Of a DNA stretch of 64,000 bases, positions 26,606-34,439 are shown piece by piece. The stretch spans positions 248,001 through 312,000 of the forward strand of contig NZ_FXBA01000001.1 of the NCBI RefSeq assembly GCF_900177705.1, written 5' to 3'. The stretch's first letter is position 1. Every line of letters begins with the position of its first letter. The notes under the pieces were generated by a model that was given only the letters and a program-made list of their open reading frames with translations, searched no databases and was not told the origin of the DNA. Both the position numbers and the translations under genes were made by a program. This DNA is from Fibrobacter sp. UWB15. Its GTDB lineage: Bacteria; Fibrobacterota; Fibrobacteria; Fibrobacterales; Fibrobacteraceae.

Positions 26606-29428
26606 TTAAGGCTTTTTCGTTTCAATGACTTCGACGGTTAATTTGTTGAAGGCGAGCTTGCCGCCGTCGCGGATTTCAAGTGCTGCGCGGAAGGTCGTAT
26701 CGTTCTTTTTGAACGGTTCAAGAACAGACGTAAATTTATTCTTGAGCAATCCTTCGACTTCGTCGTCGGTGAGTTTGCGCTGATAGAATACTTGCGGAAT
26801 TCCAAAACCACATTGCGGGTTCATGCAAACATAGGCTGCGTGATTCGCTTCGCCATTGCCTTGGTTCGATGTCCCGGCACGAAAACGCAATTGGTCTCCG
26901 CAAACGGGGCAGGGGAGGTTTCTGCGCATGAATTCAAAAACGGTGCGGCCCTTGTCGGCGCCTTCGCCCCATTTGAGGCGAGCGGCAAAATCAGAACCCT
27001 TCTTGCTCTTGAAATCTTGAATCAGCGGTGTTTCGCCATTGGTAAAGAGCTCGCTTATTTCGGCGACGGTAAGCGTGTGGCCTGCGACGGTCTTGAATAG
27101 CGTGAATTTGCAGTCGACGCCATCGGTAGCATTAGTGCAGAATAGGGCGTTCTTGTTTTCTTCGAGGGGCTCGCCGCAGAGCGGGCACTTGTATTCTGTT
27201 TTTTGCCCGTGGAACTTGCCGTCGCTTTCGAATTCAAACTGAATGTTGAAATCTTTGTCAACCGAAAGCTTCGCCGAGAATTCAGTGCCTTTCTTGCTCT
27301 TGAATCCGGCGAGTGGACCTACATGACCTTCGGCAAGGAGCTTCTTCATTTCGGAATGCGAAAGCATCTTGCCTGCCAGAGTGTGCCCGATTTTGAATCC
27401 GCATTCGGCTTTGGGGCACACGTAGCCCCAAGGGGCTACATCGAGCGCGCTCCCGCATTTAGGGCATGGAATTGTTTCGGTTGCGGTCTCGCGCTCGAAC
27501 TGGCAGCCGTATCGCGCGTGTAAATCAGCGAACAACTGCTTCACGTATTCAACGATTCCGTCGCGGAATTCAGCAGGCTGAAGTTCGCCCTTTTCGACCT
27601 GCGAAAGTTTGTATTCCCATTCGCCAGTCATTTCGGGCGACTTGACTTTTTCGTCCATCAAGGCAATCACTTCGCGCCCGCGCTCTGTACTCACCAAATA
27701 ATTCTTTTGCGCCTCGATAAAGCCACGCTTCTTGAGAGTCTCGATAATGCCTGCTTGCGTTGCCGGCGTACCTAGGCCGCGGTCCTTCATGGCTTCGGCA
27801 AGTTCCTCGTTTTCGATCTGCTTGCCGGCGGTTTTCATTGCGGCCAAAAGAGTCGCCTCGGTATAGTACTTGGGCTTGCTCTTCTTTTTCTTTTGGAGCT
27901 CCACGCTGTCAAAAGGCGCGTGTTCGCCGACAGTCCATTCCGGGAAAACTTCCACCAGGTTCGTGATTTCATCGCTGTCGCCCTTGCCTTCGGCTGCGGT
28001 ACTCCCTTCTTCCGAACCGGAATCACCTTTCTTCTTTTTCTTTCCTTTTGATTCCTCTTTGACGAGGGCGCGAAAACCGAGATCTTCATTGCGCTTGAGC
28101 TTTAATCTAAATTGATCTGAAGTGCCAGCATCCAAATTTCTACTGTCTACTTCTAACTTCCTACTTCCTACTAAAATCACCTCCATTTCATCCCACACGT
28201 AGGGCTTCAGCCACGCCTGCACAAAGCGTTCCTTGGCCAGGTCGTAAATCTTCTGCTCCATTTCAGGCAAATCGTTCGGAGCTTCGCCGGTGGGGATAAT
28301 GGCAAAGTGGTCAGTCACCTTGCTCGAGTTGATGAAGACGAAATTTTCATCGAAGGTGCGGAAAACCTTTTGCTGCTCGGGGGTTGCCAGTTTTTGCGCA
28401 AGGGCGTAGGCCTCTTGCTTCATGGTGTCGGGCAGGTACTGCGAATCGGTACGCGGGTAAGTCAGCAGTTTCTTTTCGTACAGGTTCTGCGCACAATCCA
28501 AAACTTGCTGGGCGCTGTATTTAAAACGCTTGTTGCCCTCTTTCTGGAGTTCAGTCAAGTCAAATGGCTTTTGCGGAAATTGCTTCTTTTGCTGGTTATC
28601 GATTTTTGCTATAGCAGCTTCGGCAGGAGGGACGCATCGCGCTACAACCGCATTCGCTTCTGTTTCTTTTTCAAAAACCGCGACTTTAAGGTTTGCTTCG
28701 CCCTTGGCGTCTTCTTCGCGCTTGACGTATTGAGCCTGGAAGCCTTTCCATGTGCCCACGACGCTGTAGTAGAACAGTTCCTTGAATTGCTCCACGATTG
28801 TGTCGCGTTCTACAATCAGGTTTAGGGTCGGAGTCTGCACGCGCCCCACCGAAATCATCTTGCCGCGCCCTGCAGTGAGTGTGTAGGCGCGTGTCGCGTT
28901 CAGGCCTACCATCCAGTCGGCTCGCTGTCTTAAACGGGCTGCATAGCTTAAATTCACGCGCTGGGTGGCGTCTTCCAGGTTCTTCCAGGCCTTGTCCAAG
29001 TCCTTGGCCACGTAGCTGTTCACCCACAGGCGCTTAATGGTCTTTTGCTTAAAAGAGGGTGTGTAGTCGAGCACCAAGTCAAAAATCAAGTTACCTTCGC
29101 GGCCGGCATCCGCACCGTTCACCAGCACGTCTGCTTGCTCCATCATCTGCCGCACCACATTCAATTGTTTCTTGGTGCTCTCGATTTCCATGAGCTTGAA
29201 TTTTTCTGGGAGCAGGGGCAAATTCGAAAGTCGCCAGCCGCCTTCAAAACCGGGGTAAGCGTCTAACGGCGCAAGGGTAATCAGGTGACCTACGCACCAG
29301 GTGATGCAATGGTTCTTGCCAATCAGGCATCCGTCGCCTTGGGTGAATTTTTCCCCTTCCAACCGCTCTAGCATAGGGCGGTAGTGTTGGTTTGCGACAG
29401 ACGGTTTTTCGGCGACAAGTAGGATCAC
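26606..29428 (-). CDS. topB: DNA topoisomerase III (type IA)
   Basis: 940 residues from a GTG at 29428 that overlaps the preceding stop (GTGA). The Toprim domain has MILLVAEKPSVA and ADAGREG (residues 106-112). The active Tyr lies in TYPRTDSQY near residue 325. The C-terminus has Cys4 zinc-ribbon-like modules (CPKCGSALDVAPWG, CPLCGEPLEE, CPVCGDQLRFRA) alternating with Toprim-associated repeats containing FKSKKGxxFxA. The enzyme decatenates DNA and resolves single-strand crossings. Residues about 418-431 (ILVGSRKLEVDSRN) are encoded by a heptanucleotide array, an apparent insertion, and a Lys/Ser-rich stretch follows. Confidence 0.93.
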   Translation of the reverse strand: MILLVAEKPSVANQHYRPMLERLEGEKFTQGDGCLIGKNHCITWCVGHLITLAPLDAYPGFEGGWRLSNLPLLPEKFKLMEIESTKKQLNVVRQMMEQADVLVNGADAGREGNLIFDLVLDYTPSFKQKTIKRLWVNSYVAKDLDKAWKNLEDATQRVNLSYAARLRQRADWMVGLNATRAYTLTAGRGKMISVGRVQTPTLNLIVERDTIVEQFKELFYYSVVGTWKGFQAQYVKREEDAKGEANLKVAVFEKETEANAVVARCVPPAEAAIAKIDNQQKKQFPQKPFDLTELQKEGNKRFKYSAQQVLDCAQNLYEKKLLTYPRTDSQYLPDTMKQEAYALAQKLATPEQQKVFRTFDENFVFINSSKVTDHFAIIPTGEAPNDLPEMEQKIYDLAKERFVQAWLKPYVWDEMEVILVGSRKLEVDSRNLDAGTSDQFRLKLKRNEDLGFRALVKEESKGKKKKKGDSGSEEGSTAAEGKGDSDEITNLVEVFPEWTVGEHAPFDSVELQKKKKSKPKYYTEATLLAAMKTAGKQIENEELAEAMKDRGLGTPATQAGIIETLKKRGFIEAQKNYLVSTERGREVIALMDEKVKSPEMTGEWEYKLSQVEKGELQPAEFRDGIVEYVKQLFADLHARYGCQFERETATETIPCPKCGSALDVAPWGYVCPKAECGFKIGHTLAGKMLSHSEMKKLLAEGHVGPLAGFKSKKGTEFSAKLSVDKDFNIQFEFESDGKFHGQKTEYKCPLCGEPLEENKNALFCTNATDGVDCKFTLFKTVAGHTLTVAEISELFTNGETPLIQDFKSKKGSDFAARLKWGEGADKGRTVFEFMRRNLPCPVCGDQLRFRAGTSNQGNGEANHAAYVCMNPQCGFGIPQVFYQRKLTDDEVEGLLKNKFTSVLEPFKKNDTTFRAALEIRDGGKLAFNKLTVEVIETKKP
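28140..28174. repeat. Heptanucleotide array inside topB, translated
   Basis: Five units (CTACTGT, CTACTTC, TAACTTC, CTACTTC, CTACTAA) with exact 7-bp period lie in the topB coding sequence. On the coding strand they read GTAGGAA-GTAGGAA-GTTAGAA, nearly identical to the array at 47066-47093. The reading frame stays open. Confidence 0.85.
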
Positions 29429-30048
29429 TGTTCAATATCCACTTGCAAGAGTTCTTTTTCCCAAGATTCCTTGGCGGCACGCAATTTTTTGAGCGACTCG
29501 TCGTCGGCGCCACTGCTGTCCCGGAGTTCCATCAGTTCGCGATACCCTTGGGCGAGTACCTTGGCTTTAGGGTAGTCTTGAACTAGGGAGTCCAGTTCGC
29601 TTAAAATGGCCCGATCCGAGTAAAGCCTTGCAACGCCTTCGAGCGAATGCAGAATATAGTCCTCAAACCGGTTTTCTTGCTTGGCGAGTTTGGCCTCTTC
29701 AAATTCCATGGGCAAAATCTGGTCGATCCATTCGGCCTCTGCGGTAAAGAGTTCGTTGTCTTCGGCAAGGGCGTCCTTTCGGCGGGTCAGTTCCTGCTGC
29801 TTTTTGATGAACGGCCTATAAGATTTGATGTCCAATTCGACACCTTGTTTCTGGGAAAACTCTTTCAGATTTTTCAGGTTTGTTTCGGTCGGGTTGTTCA
29901 AAAGGCATTCTTTCAAGACTGAAAGCTGGTCTTTGGCCGGAAGCTGCTTAAAGGATTCGCTTTTCATGCTCACATCCTTGATTTTTAGCCAAAAAATGCG
30001 CGCAAAGATGAGGGCCATTACGATAGTAAATAGGGTCGAAAACGTCAT
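29425..30048 (-). CDS. Membrane-anchored coiled-coil protein, hypothetical
   Basis: 207 residues. An N-terminal hydrophobic segment (FSTLFTIVMALIFARIFW) should anchor it in the inner membrane, followed by a charged helical body rich in Glu, Lys and Leu (for example KQQELTRRKDALAEDNELF) that looks like a coiled coil facing the cytoplasm or periplasm. Its TGA overlaps the GTG start of topB, so the two are translationally coupled. No family is recognised, and a link to topoisomerase function is suggested only by the coupling. Confidence 0.6.
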   Translation of the reverse strand: MTFSTLFTIVMALIFARIFWLKIKDVSMKSESFKQLPAKDQLSVLKECLLNNPTETNLKNLKEFSQKQGVELDIKSYRPFIKKQQELTRRKDALAEDNELFTAEAEWIDQILPMEFEEAKLAKQENRFEDYILHSLEGVARLYSDRAILSELDSLVQDYPKAKVLAQGYRELMELRDSSGADDESLKKLRAAKESWEKELLQVDIEQ

Positions 30049-30215
30049 TATGGGCCATTATTTAGAAAAATGTGGAGACCTGTTCCGCTTGCAAGTTAAA
30101 AATAAGTGTTTTATGGCACGAAGTTACTGCAAACGGCCTGTTTAAACGAATTTTCACAATAAAAAGTTAATAAAATGCAAAAAAAAGGTGTATATTTATG
30201 ATGGAATATTTTAAA

Positions 30216-30229
30216 CCTATAATTATAGG
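30216..30229. promoter_or_regulatory. Perfect 14-bp palindrome upstream of the fibro-slime gene
   Basis: CCTATAATTATAGG is fully self-complementary. It sits 18 bases before the start codon, just ahead of the ribosome-binding site AAGGTG, and 20 bases after a TATATT (30191-30196) that could be a -10 box. It could be an operator or contain a second -10 box (TATAAT). Confidence 0.4.
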
Positions 30230-30247
30230 TAAGGTGATTGGATTATT

Positions 30248-33046
30248 ATGAAATTGAATACTGTTAAGCGACTTGCACTTAGTGCGACTATTTTTGGACT
30301 TGTTGGGGCTGTGACCTCGCAGGCTGTTGTTGAAGAAAACCAGAGAGAATTGGATATCATTATCCGTGACTTCCCTGTGACTCACCAGGACTTCGAAAAC
30401 TTCCAGGAAGAAGCGCATAATAGTATTTATAACGGCGGAAAAAAGAGTGGTGGCAAGGTTATTGGTAGGTATCCGGATACTTGGCATGCTTCGTATACCA
30501 ACAATGCGGAATGGGCTACTCGCCGTAGTAATGATGCTCTTTTCGGTTGCGGAAACACGCAGACTCCTGAACTCGGTATTGCTGTTGGCGTAAATGGCTA
30601 TCCCCATGACATGGCGAGCGCAAGTGGCGCTGTATCTACCGTTCCTGATTATATCAAAATGGTGACGGATGCGTCGGGTTTCGCTTGGTATGGCGAATTT
30701 AAGGATTGTACTCCCGATCCCAAGTGGAATCCCCTTGGCCTTAAGGTGATGCGGGGTCTAGTATCAGACTTGTGTTCCGATGCTTCCGGAGGTTGGGCTG
30801 CCAACCTGTCCGACGATAAAAAGACCTGCTCGGGTACGAAAGTTTGTAAGTCTCATTCCTGGTCCCAGATCGTTTATACGACACCGGGCATGGTGGAACA
30901 GAGGCTAATCTTCCCGCCGGATCTCAATGACTGCGATCCGAACGACCCGACCAAGTGCGCTCTTGATATATACGAGCCTATCATTACGAAGGCTAGGTCT
31001 GCATGCGATAACGAATATTTTGCCCAGTGGTATTCCGATGTTAAAGACGTCAATGGAAACGATGTCAACAAACGTACGAATACGACCTTGATTCTGGATC
31101 AGGATGCTAGCGATCCGGCCTATTTCGAAATCGATAAGAACTGGAACAATGGTGGTTACTTCCCGTTGGATAGCATTACTGATGATGGTAAGTTCCAGTG
31201 GGTTTCTCAGAAGCCGATGTACCCGAATCAGTATGGTCCTCAGAGTCTTTCCATTTTCTGCCCGCCTTATGCATATCAATGGGCTGAAACCCAGACGGAC
31301 TTTATGGGTGACAATACCCAGAGTCTTTGTAATTCATGGCTTAGTGCCGGTGGTCCCAGAAGCGCAACGGCCGCATCCGATGCCGCTGTGGCTGCAGGAC
31401 AAATGGGACTTCGTCACTTGCGCAACTATGGCTTTACCATGATGGGTGTTGCCAAGTTCAAGTACAAGAAGGGCAAGGGCGAAGTTTTTAAGTTCACTGG
31501 CGACGACGATATGTGGATTTTCGTGGACGGTGTGCTGGTGGTTGACTTGGGCGGTACTCACCTTGCTGCATCCGGTACTGCAAATATGGACTACTTGGCA
31601 GCCAATGGACATGGATGCCATCCGGGTGATCCGATGCTCGACTCTTGCGGTCTGAAACTTGATAATGAAGGCTGGATCGATGACTCTTGGCACTATCTGC
31701 ACTTCTTCTATGCAGACCGCCAGTCCGATGGTTCTAACCTGCGTATCCGTAGCTCCCTTTCTGAACTTGCTCCGTCTCGCTACGGTCAGCCTGCTATTGG
31801 TAGCGTGCTTGCCAAGCTGGACTCCAACGGCAACCAGACTGTGACTATGTTCTTGAATACGACGCTGGATGCTACGACTATTCAAAACATCGCGACATAC
31901 GGTTCAACGCAACCCACCATTATTGTGATGCGAACAGAAACTGACCCGACAACAGGTGCCAAGACAATCAAGACCTATGGCTACTATGTGACAAGCGTTG
32001 AACAGGGTGCCAGCATGGGATCTGCCGGTGTGCAGTACACCTTTACGGGTATCTTGATGGATGAAAATGGCCAGATTGCAGCGAACCCGATTATCGTAGG
32101 TGGTGACAAGATCGCTTTCAACTCACCCACAGATACGGAATTCTTGAATAGTGATGAATATAAGATTCAAAAGGCTGACTATGCTGCACAAGGCATTGAC
32201 GAAGCAACTTGGGATGCCTTGATGAGATGGAACTCTAAAATGACGTTCAAGGTGACTTCTACTTCCGGTAAGCCAGTGGTCGGTTATCCGGATACTCCGG
32301 AAGATTGGCCGGGTGCAGAATTCAAGGCTCCGACACAGGGCTCTCCCTTCGTGATGGACTCTGCTATTGTTCGTCCGGACTTCAGCAACCAGGCAAATAC
32401 GCTTACCAATATTGCTGAAAACAATGGTGGCGAACTGCCGCTGGATTACACGGCTGACATGTTGTTCACCTCTGTGCCGAGTGGCGTGGGTAAGAACAAT
32501 AACCCGCTCGCTTTGACCAATGATGAAAAGAAGATTTTCTCGGCAACGTCCATAGATGGCTCTACCAGCGCGACGACTACCGCTTATGTGGGCGGTCAGG
32601 AATCTCCGGCTTCGATGTGCTACTCGAACGGCGTTGAAAGCTGCTTCAGCGTGTCTTACCCGGTGATGGGACCGTTCCGCATTAACGTTCGCGTGTTTGA
32701 CCATTTGGGGCACTTTGTAAGCCAATATCAGAAGAGCATGAACGAAGAAGAGCTCCACAAGGCTTTGGCGGGTAAGGGCGGTAATGTCGCTGGCGTTGAT
32801 GAAGCGGGCTGCGACACCAAACTGTATGGCGAAACGGGTGCTGGCTTTATTACGATCAAGATGTATCCGGTGTCCCAGAACGGTAGAACGGTTGCTACGG
32901 GTCCTTACATCTACCAGGTGACCTTCGTTCAGGAAGCATACACAGCTTGCATTAAGGAAGGCTCCTCTGCTTGGCCGCACACGATTTACTACTCTCGTAC
33001 GTCGGAAACTTACAGACGTGGCTATAAGCGCGCTAAGGTGAAGTAG
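30248..33046 (+). CDS. Fibro-slime domain surface protein
   Basis: 932 residues with a signal peptide ending near residue 26 (AVTSQA). The mature protein starts with LDIIIRDFPVTHQDFE, the typical opening of the fibro-slime domain. The core motif GDDDMWIFVDGVLVVDLGG (near residue 417), WHYLHFFYADR and SNLRIRSSL follow; these belong to the PA14-like fibro-slime family (TIGR02148), which is tied to cellulose adhesion in Fibrobacter succinogenes (established). Several paired Cys are present. The C-terminal third contains GPFRINVRVFDHLGHFV and ends in a basic tail. It is probably an exported adhesin for plant fibre. It stands alone, with its own palindromic leader and terminator. Confidence 0.9.
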   Translation: MKLNTVKRLALSATIFGLVGAVTSQAVVEENQRELDIIIRDFPVTHQDFENFQEEAHNSIYNGGKKSGGKVIGRYPDTWHASYTNNAEWATRRSNDALFGCGNTQTPELGIAVGVNGYPHDMASASGAVSTVPDYIKMVTDASGFAWYGEFKDCTPDPKWNPLGLKVMRGLVSDLCSDASGGWAANLSDDKKTCSGTKVCKSHSWSQIVYTTPGMVEQRLIFPPDLNDCDPNDPTKCALDIYEPIITKARSACDNEYFAQWYSDVKDVNGNDVNKRTNTTLILDQDASDPAYFEIDKNWNNGGYFPLDSITDDGKFQWVSQKPMYPNQYGPQSLSIFCPPYAYQWAETQTDFMGDNTQSLCNSWLSAGGPRSATAASDAAVAAGQMGLRHLRNYGFTMMGVAKFKYKKGKGEVFKFTGDDDMWIFVDGVLVVDLGGTHLAASGTANMDYLAANGHGCHPGDPMLDSCGLKLDNEGWIDDSWHYLHFFYADRQSDGSNLRIRSSLSELAPSRYGQPAIGSVLAKLDSNGNQTVTMFLNTTLDATTIQNIATYGSTQPTIIVMRTETDPTTGAKTIKTYGYYVTSVEQGASMGSAGVQYTFTGILMDENGQIAANPIIVGGDKIAFNSPTDTEFLNSDEYKIQKADYAAQGIDEATWDALMRWNSKMTFKVTSTSGKPVVGYPDTPEDWPGAEFKAPTQGSPFVMDSAIVRPDFSNQANTLTNIAENNGGELPLDYTADMLFTSVPSGVGKNNNPLALTNDEKKIFSATSIDGSTSATTTAYVGGQESPASMCYSNGVESCFSVSYPVMGPFRINVRVFDHLGHFVSQYQKSMNEEELHKALAGKGGNVAGVDEAGCDTKLYGETGAGFITIKMYPVSQNGRTVATGPYIYQVTFVQEAYTACIKEGSSAWPHTIYYSRTSETYRRGYKRAKVK

Positions 33047-33070
33047 TAGACGCTTTACAAAAAGATTTAA

Positions 33071-33095
33071 AGCCTCGGCGATGCCGGGGCTTTTT
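33071..33095 (+). terminator. Intrinsic terminator of the fibro-slime gene
   Basis: AGCCTCGGC (33071-33079) pairs with GCCGGGGCT (33083-33091), then TTTTT. It lies 24 bases past the stop. Confidence 0.85.
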
Positions 33096-33142
33096 CGTAT
33101 TTATTCTCGAATAGGCGATGGGTGTGCGAGGTGAGATGTTGA

Positions 33143-34435
33143 TTAGTTAATGCGGCCGATAAGGGCGAAGGGTTCGGCGTCGGTAATGGAGACGACGAAT
33201 CGTTCGCCCGGCATTAACACCTTGTCGCTTGTGATGGCGACGGGGCGGTAGGCGGCGTTTCGGGCGATGTAGGTGCCCTTGCGGTAGCCGAGCTTTTCGA
33301 TAACGACGGTTTCGGTTTGGCCAATCCAACGGGCATTGTTTTCGGTTGCGATGCGTTGGAAGGCTTCGGCAAGAGTGGCTGAACGTTGATGCTTGATCTC
33401 GTCGGGAACGGCGCCGGCCATATGGTAGGCGGGTGTGTTCGGACGAGCTACAAATCGGGTGATGTTGCAGACCGTCGGGCGTGTCTTTTTTAGGATATCT
33501 AGAGTGTCGTTGAAGTCTTGTTCCGATTCACCGGGAAAACCTACAATGAGGTCCGTACTCAAGGTGAACAACGGAAAATTCCTATTGAAAGTTTCGGCTA
33601 AATCGATGTAGTCTTGCGCGTTGTGCTTGCGGTTCATCGCCTTAAGGACGGAGTCGCTACCGCTTTGCACGGGCAGGTGGATGAATTTATAGATGCGATC
33701 GTCCTTAAAGCATTCCAGTAAAGGGGCAATGTATTGCAGCATGTGCCGCGGGTTTCCCATACCGAGACGCATCTTGTAGTTGCCGGGGACTTCGGCTAGA
33801 ATCTGTTGCACCAGCTCGGCGAGGTTGGTCCCGGTGTCGAATCCGTAACAGCCGCAGTCTTGGCCGGTCAGCTGGATTTCGATGCAACCGTCGCTTACAA
33901 GGCTCTTTACTTGCTGCACAATGTCTGCGGCAGGGTAACTGTGCAAACGGCCTTTGACGATCCTTGTGGAACAATAGGCGCAGGCATCGAGACAACCTTC
34001 CTCGATGTTGACGATTCCTACCAGCGAAGATTCCCGTATGAGCAAGTCTCCCTGAACTCGTTTCAGGGTCAGCTTTTCCAGTTTGAGTTCTTTCAAACTT
34101 GTGAATACCACCTTGTCGGTGATTTTCGCGACTTCTTCTCTAAAGTCTTTCGGGGCACACCCTGTAATGAATAACTTTGCTTCGGGAGCGATGCTTAAGG
34201 CTTCACGCAGCAGCTTGAGTGCTCCTGCGTTCCCTTTGACGGTGCAAACATTCAGCACGAGGGCATCGGGTGTTTCTGCTTCATTGCCGCTTAAAGTTTC
34301 TTTGGGTATTCCAAATACAACTCGGTAATCGTCTGCGAATATCCGGGCGATTTTTTCACCATCGCCAAAGTTGGCTGCGCAACCTTGGCTAATGACGGCA
34401 AGTAACGGCTTTGCATCGTTCGTTGAATAAACCAC
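33143..34435 (-). CDS. mtaB: tRNA-t6A37 methylthiotransferase, CDKAL1/archaeal type (e-MtaB-like)
   Basis: 430 residues from a GTG at 34435. The N-terminal UPF0004 domain has three Cys (QGCAANFGDGE, VCTVKG, TGCAP) for one Fe-S cluster. The radical-SAM motif is CLDACAYC near residue 148, and a TRAM-like C-terminus follows. SYPAADIVQQV, DTGTNLAELV, LRLGMGNPRHML-like spacing (MRLGMGNP) and HLPVQSGSDSVL resemble eukaryotic CDKAL1 and archaeal e-MtaB more than bacterial MtaB or MiaB. It should make ms2t6A at tRNA position 37. Residues about 122-128 (LKRVQGD) come from an inserted palindrome. It starts 4 bases after the SpoIID-domain gene. Confidence 0.85.
   Translation of the reverse strand: MVYSTNDAKPLLAVISQGCAANFGDGEKIARIFADDYRVVFGIPKETLSGNEAETPDALVLNVCTVKGNAGALKLLREALSIAPEAKLFITGCAPKDFREEVAKITDKVVFTSLKELKLEKLTLKRVQGDLLIRESSLVGIVNIEEGCLDACAYCSTRIVKGRLHSYPAADIVQQVKSLVSDGCIEIQLTGQDCGCYGFDTGTNLAELVQQILAEVPGNYKMRLGMGNPRHMLQYIAPLLECFKDDRIYKFIHLPVQSGSDSVLKAMNRKHNAQDYIDLAETFNRNFPLFTLSTDLIVGFPGESEQDFNDTLDILKKTRPTVCNITRFVARPNTPAYHMAGAVPDEIKHQRSATLAEAFQRIATENNARWIGQTETVVIEKLGYRKGTYIARNAAYRPVAITSDKVLMPGERFVVSITDAEPFALIGRIN
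34050..34068. repeat. In-frame palindromic element, copy 1 (in mtaB)
   Basis: CCCTGAACTCGTTTCAGGG is a near-perfect palindrome inside mtaB. On the coding strand it gives LKRVQGD in the linker between the UPF0004 and radical-SAM domains. A matching element is at 35613-35633. Confidence 0.75.
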
Positions 34436-34439
34436 TCGA

